Below are positions 23,830 to 31,909 of a stretch of 64,000 nt of DNA, one piece after another; position 1 is the first letter of the stretch, and every line of letters begins with the position of its first letter. The DNA lies in assembly GCF_004126535.1 (NCBI RefSeq), contig NZ_PPCV01000003.1:124001-188000 (forward strand). Reading direction: 5' to 3'. The position numbers and the translations under genes were made by a program. This stretch comes from Propioniciclava flava. GTDB taxonomy: Bacteria > Actinomycetota > Actinomycetes > Propionibacteriales > Propionibacteriaceae. A model generated the notes under the pieces. It searched no databases. It was not told where the DNA came from and worked only from the letters and a program-made list of their open reading frames with translations.

Positions 23830-26139
23830 ATGCAGACACCCATGCCGGATGCATCCGGCCCCTCCGACGGCATCGTCGCCGTCGATCCTCTCGCCGACGA
23901 ACGTCCGGCTGTCGAGGTCCATGTCGACGATGACAAGCAGCACGCCCGCTGGACCCCCACCAAGATCGCCCTCTGGGTGGCCATCGCCCTCGTCGGCGCG
24001 GTCGCCTGGTACATGATCGCGTTCAGCCGCGGCGAGTCAGTCAACGCTGTCTGGTTCGTCTTTGCCGCTGTGGCGTCGTACTTGATCGCCTACCGGTTCT
24101 ACGCCAAGTACATCGAGAACAAGCTCATTCACCCGAGCAACAAGCGCGCCACCCCGGCCGAATACAGCTACGACGGCAAGGACTACGTCCCGACCGATCG
24201 CCGCATCCTGTACGGCCACCACTTCGCCGCCATCGCTGGCGCGGGCCCGCTCGTCGGCCCGGTGCTGGCCGCTCAGATGGGCTACCTGCCCGGCACGATC
24301 TGGATCATCGTCGGCGTCATCCTCGCGGGTGCCGTCCAGGACTACCTCGTGCTGTTCGTCTCGATGCGCCGCAAGGGCCGCTCGCTCGGCCAGATGGCGC
24401 GCGACGAACTGGGCCTGTTCGGCGGCATCGCCGCGTTCATCGCCACCTTGTCGATCATGCTGATCATCGTCGCCATTCTCGCCATGGTCGTCGTCAATGC
24501 CCTCGGCGAGAGCACGTGGGGCGTCTACTCGGTGGGCCTGACCATCCCGATCGCTTTGTTCATGGGCGTCTACCTGCGCTACCTGCGTCCGGGCAAGGTC
24601 ATGGAGGTGTCGGTCATCGGCTGCGCCCTGCTGCTGTTCGCGATCATCTCGGGACGCTGGGTGTCCCAGTCCGATATCGGCCAGGCGATCTTCCACCTCG
24701 ACCGTCCGACGATCGCGTGGATCATCATCGCCTACGGCTTCATCGCCGCCGTGCTTCCCGTGTGGATGCTGCTCGCCCCGCGCGACTACCTGTCGACCTT
24801 CATGAAGATCGGCGTCATCGCGATGCTCGCCATCGCCATCATCGTGGTGCGTCCCGAGATCCACGTCCCCGCGATCACGCGGTTCGCCGAGACGGGTGAC
24901 GGGCCTGTGTTCAGCGGCAAGCTCTTCCCGTTCCTGTTCGTGACCATCGCCTGCGGCGCCCTGTCGGGCTTCCACGCGATGATCTCCTCGGGAACCACGC
25001 CGAAGCTGGTCGAGAAGGAGTCCCAGACCCGCCTGATCGGCTACGGCGGCATGCTGATGGAGTCCTTCGTGGCGATCATGGCCTTCGTCGCGGCGCTGTC
25101 GATCGACCAGGGCATCTACTTCGCGATGAACTCGTCCGCGGCTGCCACCGGTGGCACCGTCGAGGGCGCTGCCGCCTTCGTCAACGCGCTCGGCCTGCAC
25201 ACTGCGGACGGCTCAGTCGTCAGCACGACCCCGGAGATCCTGGCCGCGACCGCGCAGTCGGTCGGGGAGGCGTCCGTCGTGTCCCGCACCGGCGGTGCCC
25301 CCACCTTGGCCGTCGGCCTGTCGCAGATCATGCATTCGCTCATCCCGGGCGAGGGCATGGCGAGCTTCTGGTACCACTTCGCGATCATGTTCGAGGCCCT
25401 GTTCATCCTGACCTCGGTGGACGCCGGTACTCGCGTGGCCCGCTTCATGGCCTCGGACGCGCTGGGCAACGTGTACCCGCGCTTCCGCGACCTGAACTGG
25501 CGCGTCGGCGCCTGGATCACCACCGGTTTGATGGTGGCGGGCTGGGGTTCGATCCTCGTCATGGGCGTCAACGACCCCCTGGGCGGCATCAACACCCTGT
25601 TCCCGCTGTTCGGTATCGCCAACCAGTTGCTGGCCGCGGTCGCCTTGTCCATCTGCTTGCTGGTGTTCGCCCGTAAGGGTTACACCTGGCAGTTGCTGAT
25701 CATCGCCGTGCCGATGGTGTTCACCGCGATCATCACCGTGTACGGGTCGCTGTTGAAGATCTTCGATCCGCACCCGTCCATCGGCTACTGGGCCAACCAC
25801 TTCCTGTACCGGGACGCGCTGGCTCGCGGGGAGACCCATCTGGGCGCTGCGAAGACGGTCAAGGCCATGGAGACGGTCGTCGGCAACACTGCGGTGCAGG
25901 GCTCGCTCTCGATCCTGTTCGTGGTGTGTGGCGTCATCGTCATGATCGTGTCGGTCATCAAGACGATCCAGGCCCTGCGTGGCAAGGGCATCATCGACAC
26001 CGAAGAGCCGGCGCACCCGTCGCGCATCTTCGCCCCGTCCGGCATCATCGCCAACCCGGCGGAGAAGAAGCTGGAGAAGGAATGGGCCGCGTTCTACGAG
26101 AAGTACCCTGAGGAGAACCTCGAAGGAACGAGCCACTAG
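23830..26139 (+). CDS. cstA: CstA-family transporter (carbon starvation protein; pyruvate/peptide uptake)
   Basis: A 769-residue membrane protein with about 16-18 helices. Family marks include RRILYGHHFAAIAGAGPLVGP, LFVSMRRKGRSLG, SGFHAMISSGTTPK and TSVDAGTRVARFM. CstA proteins take up pyruvate or peptides when preferred carbon runs low. ATG at 23830 is chosen for the GAGGA 6 bases upstream; the frame is open to 23767. A consensus TTGACA at 23760-23765 and an inverted repeat lie upstream. The YbdD partner follows with no gap. Confidence 0.93.
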   Translation: MQTPMPDASGPSDGIVAVDPLADERPAVEVHVDDDKQHARWTPTKIALWVAIALVGAVAWYMIAFSRGESVNAVWFVFAAVASYLIAYRFYAKYIENKLIHPSNKRATPAEYSYDGKDYVPTDRRILYGHHFAAIAGAGPLVGPVLAAQMGYLPGTIWIIVGVILAGAVQDYLVLFVSMRRKGRSLGQMARDELGLFGGIAAFIATLSIMLIIVAILAMVVVNALGESTWGVYSVGLTIPIALFMGVYLRYLRPGKVMEVSVIGCALLLFAIISGRWVSQSDIGQAIFHLDRPTIAWIIIAYGFIAAVLPVWMLLAPRDYLSTFMKIGVIAMLAIAIIVVRPEIHVPAITRFAETGDGPVFSGKLFPFLFVTIACGALSGFHAMISSGTTPKLVEKESQTRLIGYGGMLMESFVAIMAFVAALSIDQGIYFAMNSSAAATGGTVEGAAAFVNALGLHTADGSVVSTTPEILAATAQSVGEASVVSRTGGAPTLAVGLSQIMHSLIPGEGMASFWYHFAIMFEALFILTSVDAGTRVARFMASDALGNVYPRFRDLNWRVGAWITTGLMVAGWGSILVMGVNDPLGGINTLFPLFGIANQLLAAVALSICLLVFARKGYTWQLLIIAVPMVFTAIITVYGSLLKIFDPHPSIGYWANHFLYRDALARGETHLGAAKTVKAMETVVGNTAVQGSLSILFVVCGVIVMIVSVIKTIQALRGKGIIDTEEPAHPSRIFAPSGIIANPAEKKLEKEWAAFYEKYPEENLEGTSH

Positions 26140-26385
26140 GTGACGCACGAATCCGCCGCACACGCGGCAGCCGACCGGTCGACGGGATCCCCCGTCGACC
26201 GGTTGGTCGCGTTCGCCAAAGAATGCCGCCGGTTCGCCCGCGGCGTCCTCGGTTCGGACGCCTACGACAAGTACCTGCACCACCATCGCGTCACCGGCTG
26301 CGACCACGAACCGCTGTCCGAACGCGACTTCTGGCGCGCGAAATACCGCGACCAAGACCACAACCCCGGATCCCGCTGCTGCTGA
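26140..26385 (+). CDS. ybdD: YbdD/YjiX family protein (DUF466)
   Basis: An 81-residue partner of CstA: the core CRRFARGVLGSDAYDKYLHH, a His/Arg-rich stretch and DFWRAKYRDQD are typical. The GTG start follows the cstA TAG stop directly. In other bacteria this small protein is encoded with CstA-type carriers and is needed for full uptake. The C terminus ends in two Cys. Confidence 0.9.
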   Translation: MTHESAAHAAADRSTGSPVDRLVAFAKECRRFARGVLGSDAYDKYLHHHRVTGCDHEPLSERDFWRAKYRDQDHNPGSRCC

Positions 26386-26436
26386 TCACCCGAGACGCGT
26401 CGAGGCGTCAAGGGTGTGGTGACCAAGCAGGCCTGA

Positions 26437-26477
26437 CTGCTGCGGCGACCATTGTGTGGCGACCCTCTCCGCAGCAG
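26437..26477 (+). terminator. Inverted repeat after ybdD, possible terminator
   Basis: CTGCTGCGG and CCGCAGCAG form a perfect 9-base stem around a 23-base loop, 51 bases after the ybdD stop. There is no T-run directly after it, though TTTTTT occurs about 20 bases on. The rest of the 262-base gap to 26648 holds no gene I can support. Confidence 0.35.
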
Positions 26478-26647
26478 AGCCGAGGCCGCCCACCGACATT
26501 TTTTGGGCAGAGTGGGATCGATTGAACTCATCACGCTCAACCCCTTATCCTCAACGCTCGTTGCGGGCATCGACACGGTGCGCCTGTGGATAGATTCCAC
26601 AAACCCCTGGGGCTATGTCAGGCTGACAGCACCCCCAGGAGGTGACC

Positions 26648-27232
26648 ATGACGTCTCACCCACGATTCTCGCTCTTGTGTGGCGCATTAGCGGCGTCTAG
26701 CGTGCTGGCAGCCTGCGCTGGTCCCAGCACACCCAGCCCCACTCCGTCGCCGACGTACCAATGCGTCCCCGACGCTGGTGGAGACCCCGTCCCCTGCGGC
26801 CCGATCGAGTACGAGCAAGCCCAAGCCCGCGACGCCCTCTACGCCGAGGCCGAGGCCGTCTACCGCCGCTTCTGGGCAGAATCGGATCGACTCTACGCTT
26901 CCGAATCACCTGAAGTGACCCCCGAAATCGAGGCTACGACCGCCGGGAATTTCCTCAAGTACGTCGAGGAAGAATTCGCTGCACCGTCATACGCCCGGCG
27001 ACTCTCGGGTAACACAAGGCTTGTCCGCCTTGAGCGCTACGTGGGTGTCTCCCGCTCCGGATCAATTGTCTCCCTCAATGCCTGCTGGGACTCTTCAGGA
27101 GCGACTTTTTCGCCTCGCAATGGAGGCCCCGCAACTGCCGGTGTGGCAGTTGACGAGAACGTCTTCTTCTCCCGATTCGACGGTGTGCTGAAGTTGGTGG
27201 ACGCCGAGTCTGAGGCGGTGAACCAGTGCTGA
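26648..27232 (+). CDS. Secreted lipoprotein
   Basis: A 194-residue lipoprotein: signal peptide with lipobox LAAC (Cys near residue 23), a Pro/Ser/Thr linker, then a globular domain (AEAVYRRFWAESDRLY, VVSLNACWDS-like VSLNACWDS, FSRFDGVLKLVDAES). I recall this pattern from lipoproteins that Streptomyces and relatives encode next to a secreted protein labelled ATP/GTP-binding protein. Its expected partner is the split gene that follows. AGGAGG sits 5 bases before the ATG; the GTG at 26642 overlaps that site and is less likely. Confidence 0.72.
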   Translation: MTSHPRFSLLCGALAASSVLAACAGPSTPSPTPSPTYQCVPDAGGDPVPCGPIEYEQAQARDALYAEAEAVYRRFWAESDRLYASESPEVTPEIEATTAGNFLKYVEEEFAAPSYARRLSGNTRLVRLERYVGVSRSGSIVSLNACWDSSGATFSPRNGGPATAGVAVDENVFFSRFDGVLKLVDAESEAVNQC

Positions 27233-27239
27233 TACGAGG

Positions 27240-27524
27240 GAATACACGGATGACCAGTTGTATCGCGCGGGCCATCTCATGCGGATCCCTGAGTGCTGGG
27301 AGGAGTCTTGCATCGTCAGCAACTGCGTTGCTCAACACACGCCGACCACGGTCCCGACCGGCGTCTCCGCATCTTCGCGAAGCGAGGTGGAGACTCTCGT
27401 TTGCGCCCTCGTCTCCCGGCTCGTTATCCCCGATCCCACGCCGCAAATCGGGCCCGATCCCAGCGACAACGAGTGGAACATGGCAGTGGTCGGCTACCCG
27501 TTGTGGCTCTGGACCGACACCCCG
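27240..27524 (+). pseudogene. N-terminal remnant of a secreted protein gene split by a cassette
   Basis: This frame encodes EYTDDQLYRAGHLMRIPECW and, after a variable stretch, RLVIPDPTPQIGPDPSDNEW and VVGYPLWLWTDTP. The last part is the usual mid-protein motif of an actinobacterial secreted family (often mislabelled ATP/GTP-binding) that I recall continues with about 70 more residues and ends YTVTATSHW-like. Here the match stops at 27524 and becomes unrelated sequence. No good start codon is seen except TTG at 27258. The missing end is found at 31753-31878. Confidence 0.65.
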
Positions 27525-27606
27525 TGTGCTGCGTGCCGGAGGCCGTGGGTAAGTCGTCGCCCGGCTGGATCCCGAGAGCGGGTGCGGGCACCTTGAGATA
27601 TGTCGT

Positions 27607-28368
27607 CTAGGCATCGCGCCGGAGGCTCTGTCGGCTCACCGCGATGCTGGCGATGAAGAGGCATCCGGCGGTGACGATGACTGCCGAAAGCAGCGGGGGC
27701 GCGAGCTTGGCTGGATCGAGCGTAGCTGCACCAAGTAGCGCGGTCGGAGCCCAGGCAGAAACCGCTTTGAAGCTGTTGAGAAGCGGGAGTACGAGCATCA
27801 GCACGGTGGCAGCGGCAATCGCTACAGCGGTGCGGCGGGTGAACGCCATGATGAGGTACCCGACGCTCATGGTCATGACGAGGTAGAAGGCGGAAGCCAC
27901 CCCGACCGATGCGAGCGTTCCGACGTCGATCGATCCAATGGTCGTCGTGGTGAGTATCGCGGCTACGCCAAGGGCCACGAGATAGCTGGCAACGACGAAG
28001 ATCCACCCGATGACCAGCCGGGGCAGCGTGAGCCGCGCGAGATGGCGCACGCGGGTGCGGTAGAAGATCGAGGAACCGGGACGAGCATCCCACCCCAAAG
28101 AGGTGATTGCGACTGCGACTGCAAGGATGAGTCCCAGTTGCATGGCGCTCTGGTTGAACAGGGCGATTCCGTCGTCGGGGGTCGCGCTCGCCGCTTGAAT
28201 GGTGAGCTGTTCGGTGCCTGCGGCAGCGCCGAGTATCTCGGGCATGTAAAGCGCGACGACCGGGCCGGAGAGTCCGAAGAACACGAAGACGGCGACCAAC
28301 CCAATGAGCAGGCCAGATCGCATGAGGCGGAGCGTCTCGACGCGAGCGGAACTGAGGATGAGGTTCAT
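27607..28368 (-). CDS. ABC-2 type transporter permease
   Basis: A 253-residue membrane protein with six helices (GLLIGLVAVFVFFGLSGPVV, LGLILAVAVAITSLGW, VIGWIFVVASYLVALGVAAI and others). Partner of the ATPase at 28365, whose stop overlaps its ATG by 4 bases. Such pairs export peptides or remove antibiotics from the membrane. Last gene of the cassette operon. Confidence 0.8.
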   Translation of the reverse strand: MNLILSSARVETLRLMRSGLLIGLVAVFVFFGLSGPVVALYMPEILGAAAGTEQLTIQAASATPDDGIALFNQSAMQLGLILAVAVAITSLGWDARPGSSIFYRTRVRHLARLTLPRLVIGWIFVVASYLVALGVAAILTTTTIGSIDVGTLASVGVASAFYLVMTMSVGYLIMAFTRRTAVAIAAATVLMLVLPLLNSFKAVSAWAPTALLGAATLDPAKLAPPLLSAVIVTAGCLFIASIAVSRQSLRRDA

Positions 28369-29297
28369 GAGTGCTCTCGGTTTTGGATGATGCGGGCGAA
28401 GGAAGCGTCAAGATCACGGTCGCGCAGGGTGACTTCGATGATGGGCACCTGGAATGCTTCAAGCGCGGCGATGAGTCCAGTCTCGGCGCGCTCAAAACTA
28501 CGGAATCGAACGCTACACAACGTGTCGGTTTCAAATGTGAAGCTGGCTTCGGGCACGACCGTATTGAGGTCAGTGATGTCGCGCCGGGAGGGCGTGCCGA
28601 GACGCACCATCCAGTTAGGTTCGAGACCGTCTGTGAGGATCGAGGCCGTGGTGCCCTGGGTGACGATGCCGCCATGGTCGAGCACGACGATGCGATCCGC
28701 GAGCTGTTCGATCTCGCTGAGGAGATGGCTGGAGAGCACGATGCAGCGGTGTCGTTTCTGCTCGGTGATGATCTCTCGCACGTCAGCGCGGCCGATGGGA
28801 TCGAGTGCGCTGTTCGGCTCGTCGAGAATGAGAATGTCGGGATCGGTGACCAACGCCGCAGCAACGCCGAGACGTTGCAACATGCCCCGCGAGAAGTCCG
28901 CGACGCGGCGATCAAGGACGGCTCCCAGGCCGCAGGTGCGGAGAGTTGATTGTACGGACTGCTCTGCTCTTACGTCGTTTTGCTTTTTGTTCACTGGTCT
29001 ATTCGTGCGGGACACGGCGAGTGACGTTTCCACGACTTCGCGGGCCGTGAGCCAGGATTCAAACTGCGGCACATCGGGGCAGTACGCCATTGTCATATCC
29101 GCCGAAGCAAAGCTGACCGCACCCGACTGGGCCGAGGTCAGCCCTGCGATGATGCTAAAGAGCACGGTCTTTCCCGCGCCGTTGGGCCCGATGACGGCGG
29201 TTACGGCGCGATCCTCTGCGGTGAAACTGATGTCACGAATACCGCCACCTCCCGGATAGACGCGAGTGAGACCCTGGACGGTCACTGCAACGCTCAT
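28365..29297 (-). CDS. ABC transporter ATP-binding protein
   Basis: A 310-residue ATPase with Walker A IGPNGAGKT, signature FSRGMLQRLGV (a variant of LSGGQ common in bacitracin/lantibiotic-type exporters) and Walker B ILILDEPNSALDP. The C-terminal 90 residues (VRLGTPSRRDI onward) resemble the DUF4162-like tail of BcrA-type ATPases. Its ATG overlaps the stop of the PLDc_N gene. Confidence 0.87.
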   Translation of the reverse strand: MSVAVTVQGLTRVYPGGGGIRDISFTAEDRAVTAVIGPNGAGKTVLFSIIAGLTSAQSGAVSFASADMTMAYCPDVPQFESWLTAREVVETSLAVSRTNRPVNKKQNDVRAEQSVQSTLRTCGLGAVLDRRVADFSRGMLQRLGVAAALVTDPDILILDEPNSALDPIGRADVREIITEQKRHRCIVLSSHLLSEIEQLADRIVVLDHGGIVTQGTTASILTDGLEPNWMVRLGTPSRRDITDLNTVVPEASFTFETDTLCSVRFRSFERAETGLIAALEAFQVPIIEVTLRDRDLDASFARIIQNREHS

Positions 29298-29527
29298 CGC
29301 AGATCCTCATCCCGAATCTTCTGCCCCTGGCTACGGCCGACGATCAGGTAGACAATCGCTCCCAGCGGGATGAAGATCAACACGAACAGCACCCACGCCC
29401 ACTTGGGGAGGAGCTGCACGGGCTTACGGATGATGTCGATCAGGGACCAAGCGAGCAAGATTGTAGTAAGGGCGATCACTGGGATAAGCGGGACGAGCAT
29501 CGCCACATCGATGTCGGGGAGATTCAT
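29294..29527 (-). CDS. PLDc_N domain small membrane protein
   Basis: A 77-residue protein with two helices (IPVIALTTILLAWSLIDII and WAWVLFVLIFIPLGAIVYLI) and the charged ends typical of the phospholipase D N-terminal membrane domain found alone. It sits between the two ABC pairs of the cassette, where such proteins commonly accompany peptide-exporter genes. Confidence 0.85.
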   Translation of the reverse strand: MNLPDIDVAMLVPLIPVIALTTILLAWSLIDIIRKPVQLLPKWAWVLFVLIFIPLGAIVYLIVGRSQGQKIRDEDLR

Positions 29528-29558
29528 GGATTGCCGTTCGTTCGATTGGGTTCGATTG

Positions 29559-30371
29559 TCAGGTACCGAGCACGCGGGTGCTTCGGAATCCCCGTGCAGT
29601 CAGTCGGATGAGGGCAAGGCTCGCTAACAGGCTCACGATTAGGACTGCGACAATTGCGGGCAGCACCCAACCGGGCAGGAATAGCACCGATGGGATGACG
29701 ACGAGTGCGGGCAGCAGTGCGACGAGGCGGATGGGTCCACCGTTCATACCGGCCCTGCTGTCGAGGCTGTGCGGGTGCAGCAGGGCGCCGAACAGCGTAG
29801 CCGTAGCTGACCAGACGCCCATCGACAAGGGAAGAGCGACCAGGGCAACTCCGTACCCGAGCGACAGAGATATCGATACCCCGGCAAGGAAGGAAGCCAC
29901 GACTGCGACGATCCCGAACGCACACACCGCGACTATCCAGGCCACAGCTGTCAGAGCCAGGGCAGCGCCCAGATACGAATCGAACAGGCGTTGGCGAGGG
30001 ATCGGACTCGCCAGCAATACTTCGATTCCACCACCGCTGATGTCGTCAGCTACCACACCAGGAAGAGTGAGCGTTGCGACGATTGCGACGAGGGCGCCAA
30101 GGAAAGCCGGGGTCATCGTCAGTAGATAGGAGGTCATCGGGAGAAAACCGCCCGCCGAGTCACGCGCAACCACAAGTCCACCCGGATCGGCAGGAATCAT
30201 TTCCTGGAGGTTCGACAGCGTGTTCACGCTTCCAGAACCGAGAAAAACGAGTACGCCGAGGCCACCACCGACCAGCGCTGCCAGCCAGACCGCAGTGGTA
30301 CCCTGCTGCAACCAGGTTCGTCGCGCGAACGCGACGATGCGGCGTCGAGGCATGGACGTGGTGTTTGTCAT
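29559..30371 (-). CDS. ABC transporter permease
   Basis: A 270-residue membrane protein with about six helices and the motif DDISGGGIEVLLASPIPR in the first cytoplasmic loop, typical of ABC-2 exporters. It partners the ATPase at 30368, with a 4-base overlap. A 31-base gap separates it from the PLDc_N gene. Confidence 0.82.
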   Translation of the reverse strand: MTNTTSMPRRRIVAFARRTWLQQGTTAVWLAALVGGGLGVLVFLGSGSVNTLSNLQEMIPADPGGLVVARDSAGGFLPMTSYLLTMTPAFLGALVAIVATLTLPGVVADDISGGGIEVLLASPIPRQRLFDSYLGAALALTAVAWIVAVCAFGIVAVVASFLAGVSISLSLGYGVALVALPLSMGVWSATATLFGALLHPHSLDSRAGMNGGPIRLVALLPALVVIPSVLFLPGWVLPAIVAVLIVSLLASLALIRLTARGFRSTRVLGT

Positions 30372-31078
30372 GGCGTGTCCTCCAAGACAGCGAGAATCTC
30401 AGCCTCACTCACCGGCCGGTGAGCATCAGCACCAAGATCGATGAGCTGCCGTCCGCTGACGACCAGGTAGTGCTGGGCCAGGTGAAGCGCCTCGGGCACG
30501 CTGTGGGTCGAGTAGAGCACCGTGCGCGTCTCGCCCCATTCACTCAAGAGGTCGCGGGTCTGCGCGGCATACACCGGGTCGAGTCCGCTCAGAGGTTCAT
30601 CGAGCACAATGAACGTCGGGTCAGTCATAGCGAGGCGGGCCAGGTCGACCCGCTGCCGTTGCCCTCGGCTCAGCGACGACACCTTCTTGCTCAGCAGAGC
30701 ATCCAGGTCAAATTGGCTGATGAGTTCCTCGGTCGGCACCGAAGCGGCATCTGGGTAGGTGCTTGTTATGTCCGCCCAGAATCGGAGGTTCTGCTCCACA
30801 GTTAGCGCGCTCGCGAGCGCAGACGCATGACCGAGATAACCGACCTTCGACCGCACCGAAGCACCATCGGCCACAACAGCGCCAAGCACCTCACATGTGC
30901 CATCCAGAGGCGGGATGATCCCACACAGCGTTCGCATCAGCGTCGTCTTTCCTGACCCATTGCGACCCATCAGGGCCGTCACACCCGGCTTCAGCGTCAG
31001 GTTGAGCGGGCCGAGCACCTCGGTTGTGCCGTAGCCCGCAACAAGCCCGGTGGCGGTCGCGGTGTTGGTCTTGCTCAT
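30368..31078 (-). CDS. ABC transporter ATP-binding protein
   Basis: A 236-residue ATPase: Walker A MGRNGSGKTT, Q-loop region KVGYLGHAS, signature LSRGQRQRV, Walker B FIVLDEPLSGLDP, and the switch His in YSTHS. Its ATG overlaps the stop of the regulator gene, so the transporter is co-expressed with its presumed repressor. Confidence 0.88.
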   Translation of the reverse strand: MSKTNTATATGLVAGYGTTEVLGPLNLTLKPGVTALMGRNGSGKTTLMRTLCGIIPPLDGTCEVLGAVVADGASVRSKVGYLGHASALASALTVEQNLRFWADITSTYPDAASVPTEELISQFDLDALLSKKVSSLSRGQRQRVDLARLAMTDPTFIVLDEPLSGLDPVYAAQTRDLLSEWGETRTVLYSTHSVPEALHLAQHYLVVSGRQLIDLGADAHRPVSEAEILAVLEDTP

Positions 31079-31647
31079 TCCGCAGCTCCAGGCTCTTGAT
31101 GACCGTCCTGCGAACCGTTGGCTTCCTCTCGCGGAATGATCACCGTGGTCAGAGTGCGACGACGACGTCCCGGAGTTGGGCCATTGCCCAGCAGGCGCTC
31201 TAGAGCCGCCATGATGGTGCTGCCGAAGGCGTCGATCTCGTCGTCATCCGCCCAAAACGATGCCTGAGCGAAGCTCACTCGGTCGGCATGCAGTTTCGGA
31301 TCGCCGACTTCGAGGTAGTCACCGAAGTCGCGGATCAGCCCGGACGCGAACACGGTGAATGCGGTCAGCAGTTCCTCTTTGCTCAGCGCGTCCAGTTCCT
31401 CGGCGGAAGGGTTCACGAACGCTTCGGCCAAGCGGTAGGTCTTCTCGCTCGCCCCTCGAACCTGCCTTGCGCTGGCGACCTCAACGAGGTCGTGCGAGAC
31501 AAGGTGTGAGACATGCCTGTAGAGCGTCGCAATCGGCACATCAGGCAGTCGTTCGTGAAGCTGGTGTGTCGTCAGCGCATCGTCACCGAGCAACGTCTGC
31601 ACGATGCGAAGCCTCACGGGATGCATCAGCGATGAGGAGGAAGCCAT
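31075..31647 (-). CDS. ArsR-like HTH regulator of the cassette
   Basis: A 190-residue protein with an N-terminal winged helix (MHPVRLRIVQTLLGDDALTT, then LPDVPIATLYRHVSHL) and an unrecognised helical C-terminal domain (FASGLIRDFGDYLEV). It heads the cassette operon. The ATG at 31647 is 6 bases after TATAGT with no ribosome site, so it is probably leaderless. A TATCA-N4-TGATA palindrome overlaps this -10 by two bases, a natural position for self-repression. Confidence 0.82.
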   Translation of the reverse strand: MASSSSLMHPVRLRIVQTLLGDDALTTHQLHERLPDVPIATLYRHVSHLVSHDLVEVASARQVRGASEKTYRLAEAFVNPSAEELDALSKEELLTAFTVFASGLIRDFGDYLEVGDPKLHADRVSFAQASFWADDDEIDAFGSTIMAALERLLGNGPTPGRRRRTLTTVIIPREEANGSQDGHQEPGAAE

Positions 31648-31657
31648 GCTGCAACTA

Positions 31658-31671
31658 TATCAGTATTGATA
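31658..31671. promoter_or_regulatory. Operator overlapping the -10 of the cassette promoter
   Basis: TATCA-GTAT-TGATA is a perfect 5-base inverted repeat. The -10 (TATAGT, minus strand 31659-31654) shares two bases with it. It is the likely binding site of the regulator at 31075-31647. Confidence 0.6.
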
Positions 31672-31752
31672 ATAATAACAATGCGCTCCCGCTCTCCGGC
31701 TCATCCCACCACATGAACGTCGCGTTACGGATGAGCACCGAGCGCCCGACCG

Positions 31753-31878
31753 GTTACCGCCACTAGTCACTGGAGCGTTGCTTGGGAGGCCTTGGGCTAC
31801 TCCGGCACCATCCCGCTCACAGTCACGGGGAGCCGCGAGATCCCTGTTGGCGAACTCCACGCCGTCGTGGTCCGCTAA
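31753..31878 (+). pseudogene. C-terminal remnant of the split secreted protein gene
   Basis: This frame reads VTATSHWSVAWEALGYSG, then TIPLTVTGSREIPVGELHAV and a TAA stop. That is the expected last 40 residues of the secreted family whose N-terminal half lies at 27240-27524. It has no start codon of its own, and upstream the frame leaves the homology and meets a stop at 31732. Together with the N-terminal remnant it shows that a 4.2-kb cassette lies inside one former gene. Confidence 0.65.
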
Positions 31879-31909
31879 GGCTCAGCGTGATACCAACATC
31901 ACGCCATGA

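Larger units (their letters stand above)
27525..31752. mobile_element. Acquired cassette: two ABC transporters, PLDc_N protein and HTH regulator
   Basis: About 4.2 kb lying exactly between the two halves of one secreted-protein gene. All six genes run on the minus strand, opposite to the split gene, and are coupled by 4-base overlaps except for one 31-base gap. The DNA looks less GC-rich than its surroundings. No transposase, integrase or clear target-site duplication was found, so the way it entered is unknown. Confidence 0.6.

Noticed and set aside
23708-23933. Extension of the HAD hydrolase frame after the nine-G run
   Set aside because: The residues are Arg/Pro-rich, do not match HAD proteins, and cover the cstA promoter and 5' end; the other frame gives the expected C terminus.
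24037-25200. Long minus-strand frame opposite cstA
   Set aside because: It mirrors the cstA codons and is full of Asp, His and Arg repeats; no domain or start signal.
27226-27610. Overlapping plus-strand frames of about 105 codons after the lipoprotein
   Set aside because: Only the frame through WLWTDTP resembles a known family; the other two are shadows, and none is a whole gene.
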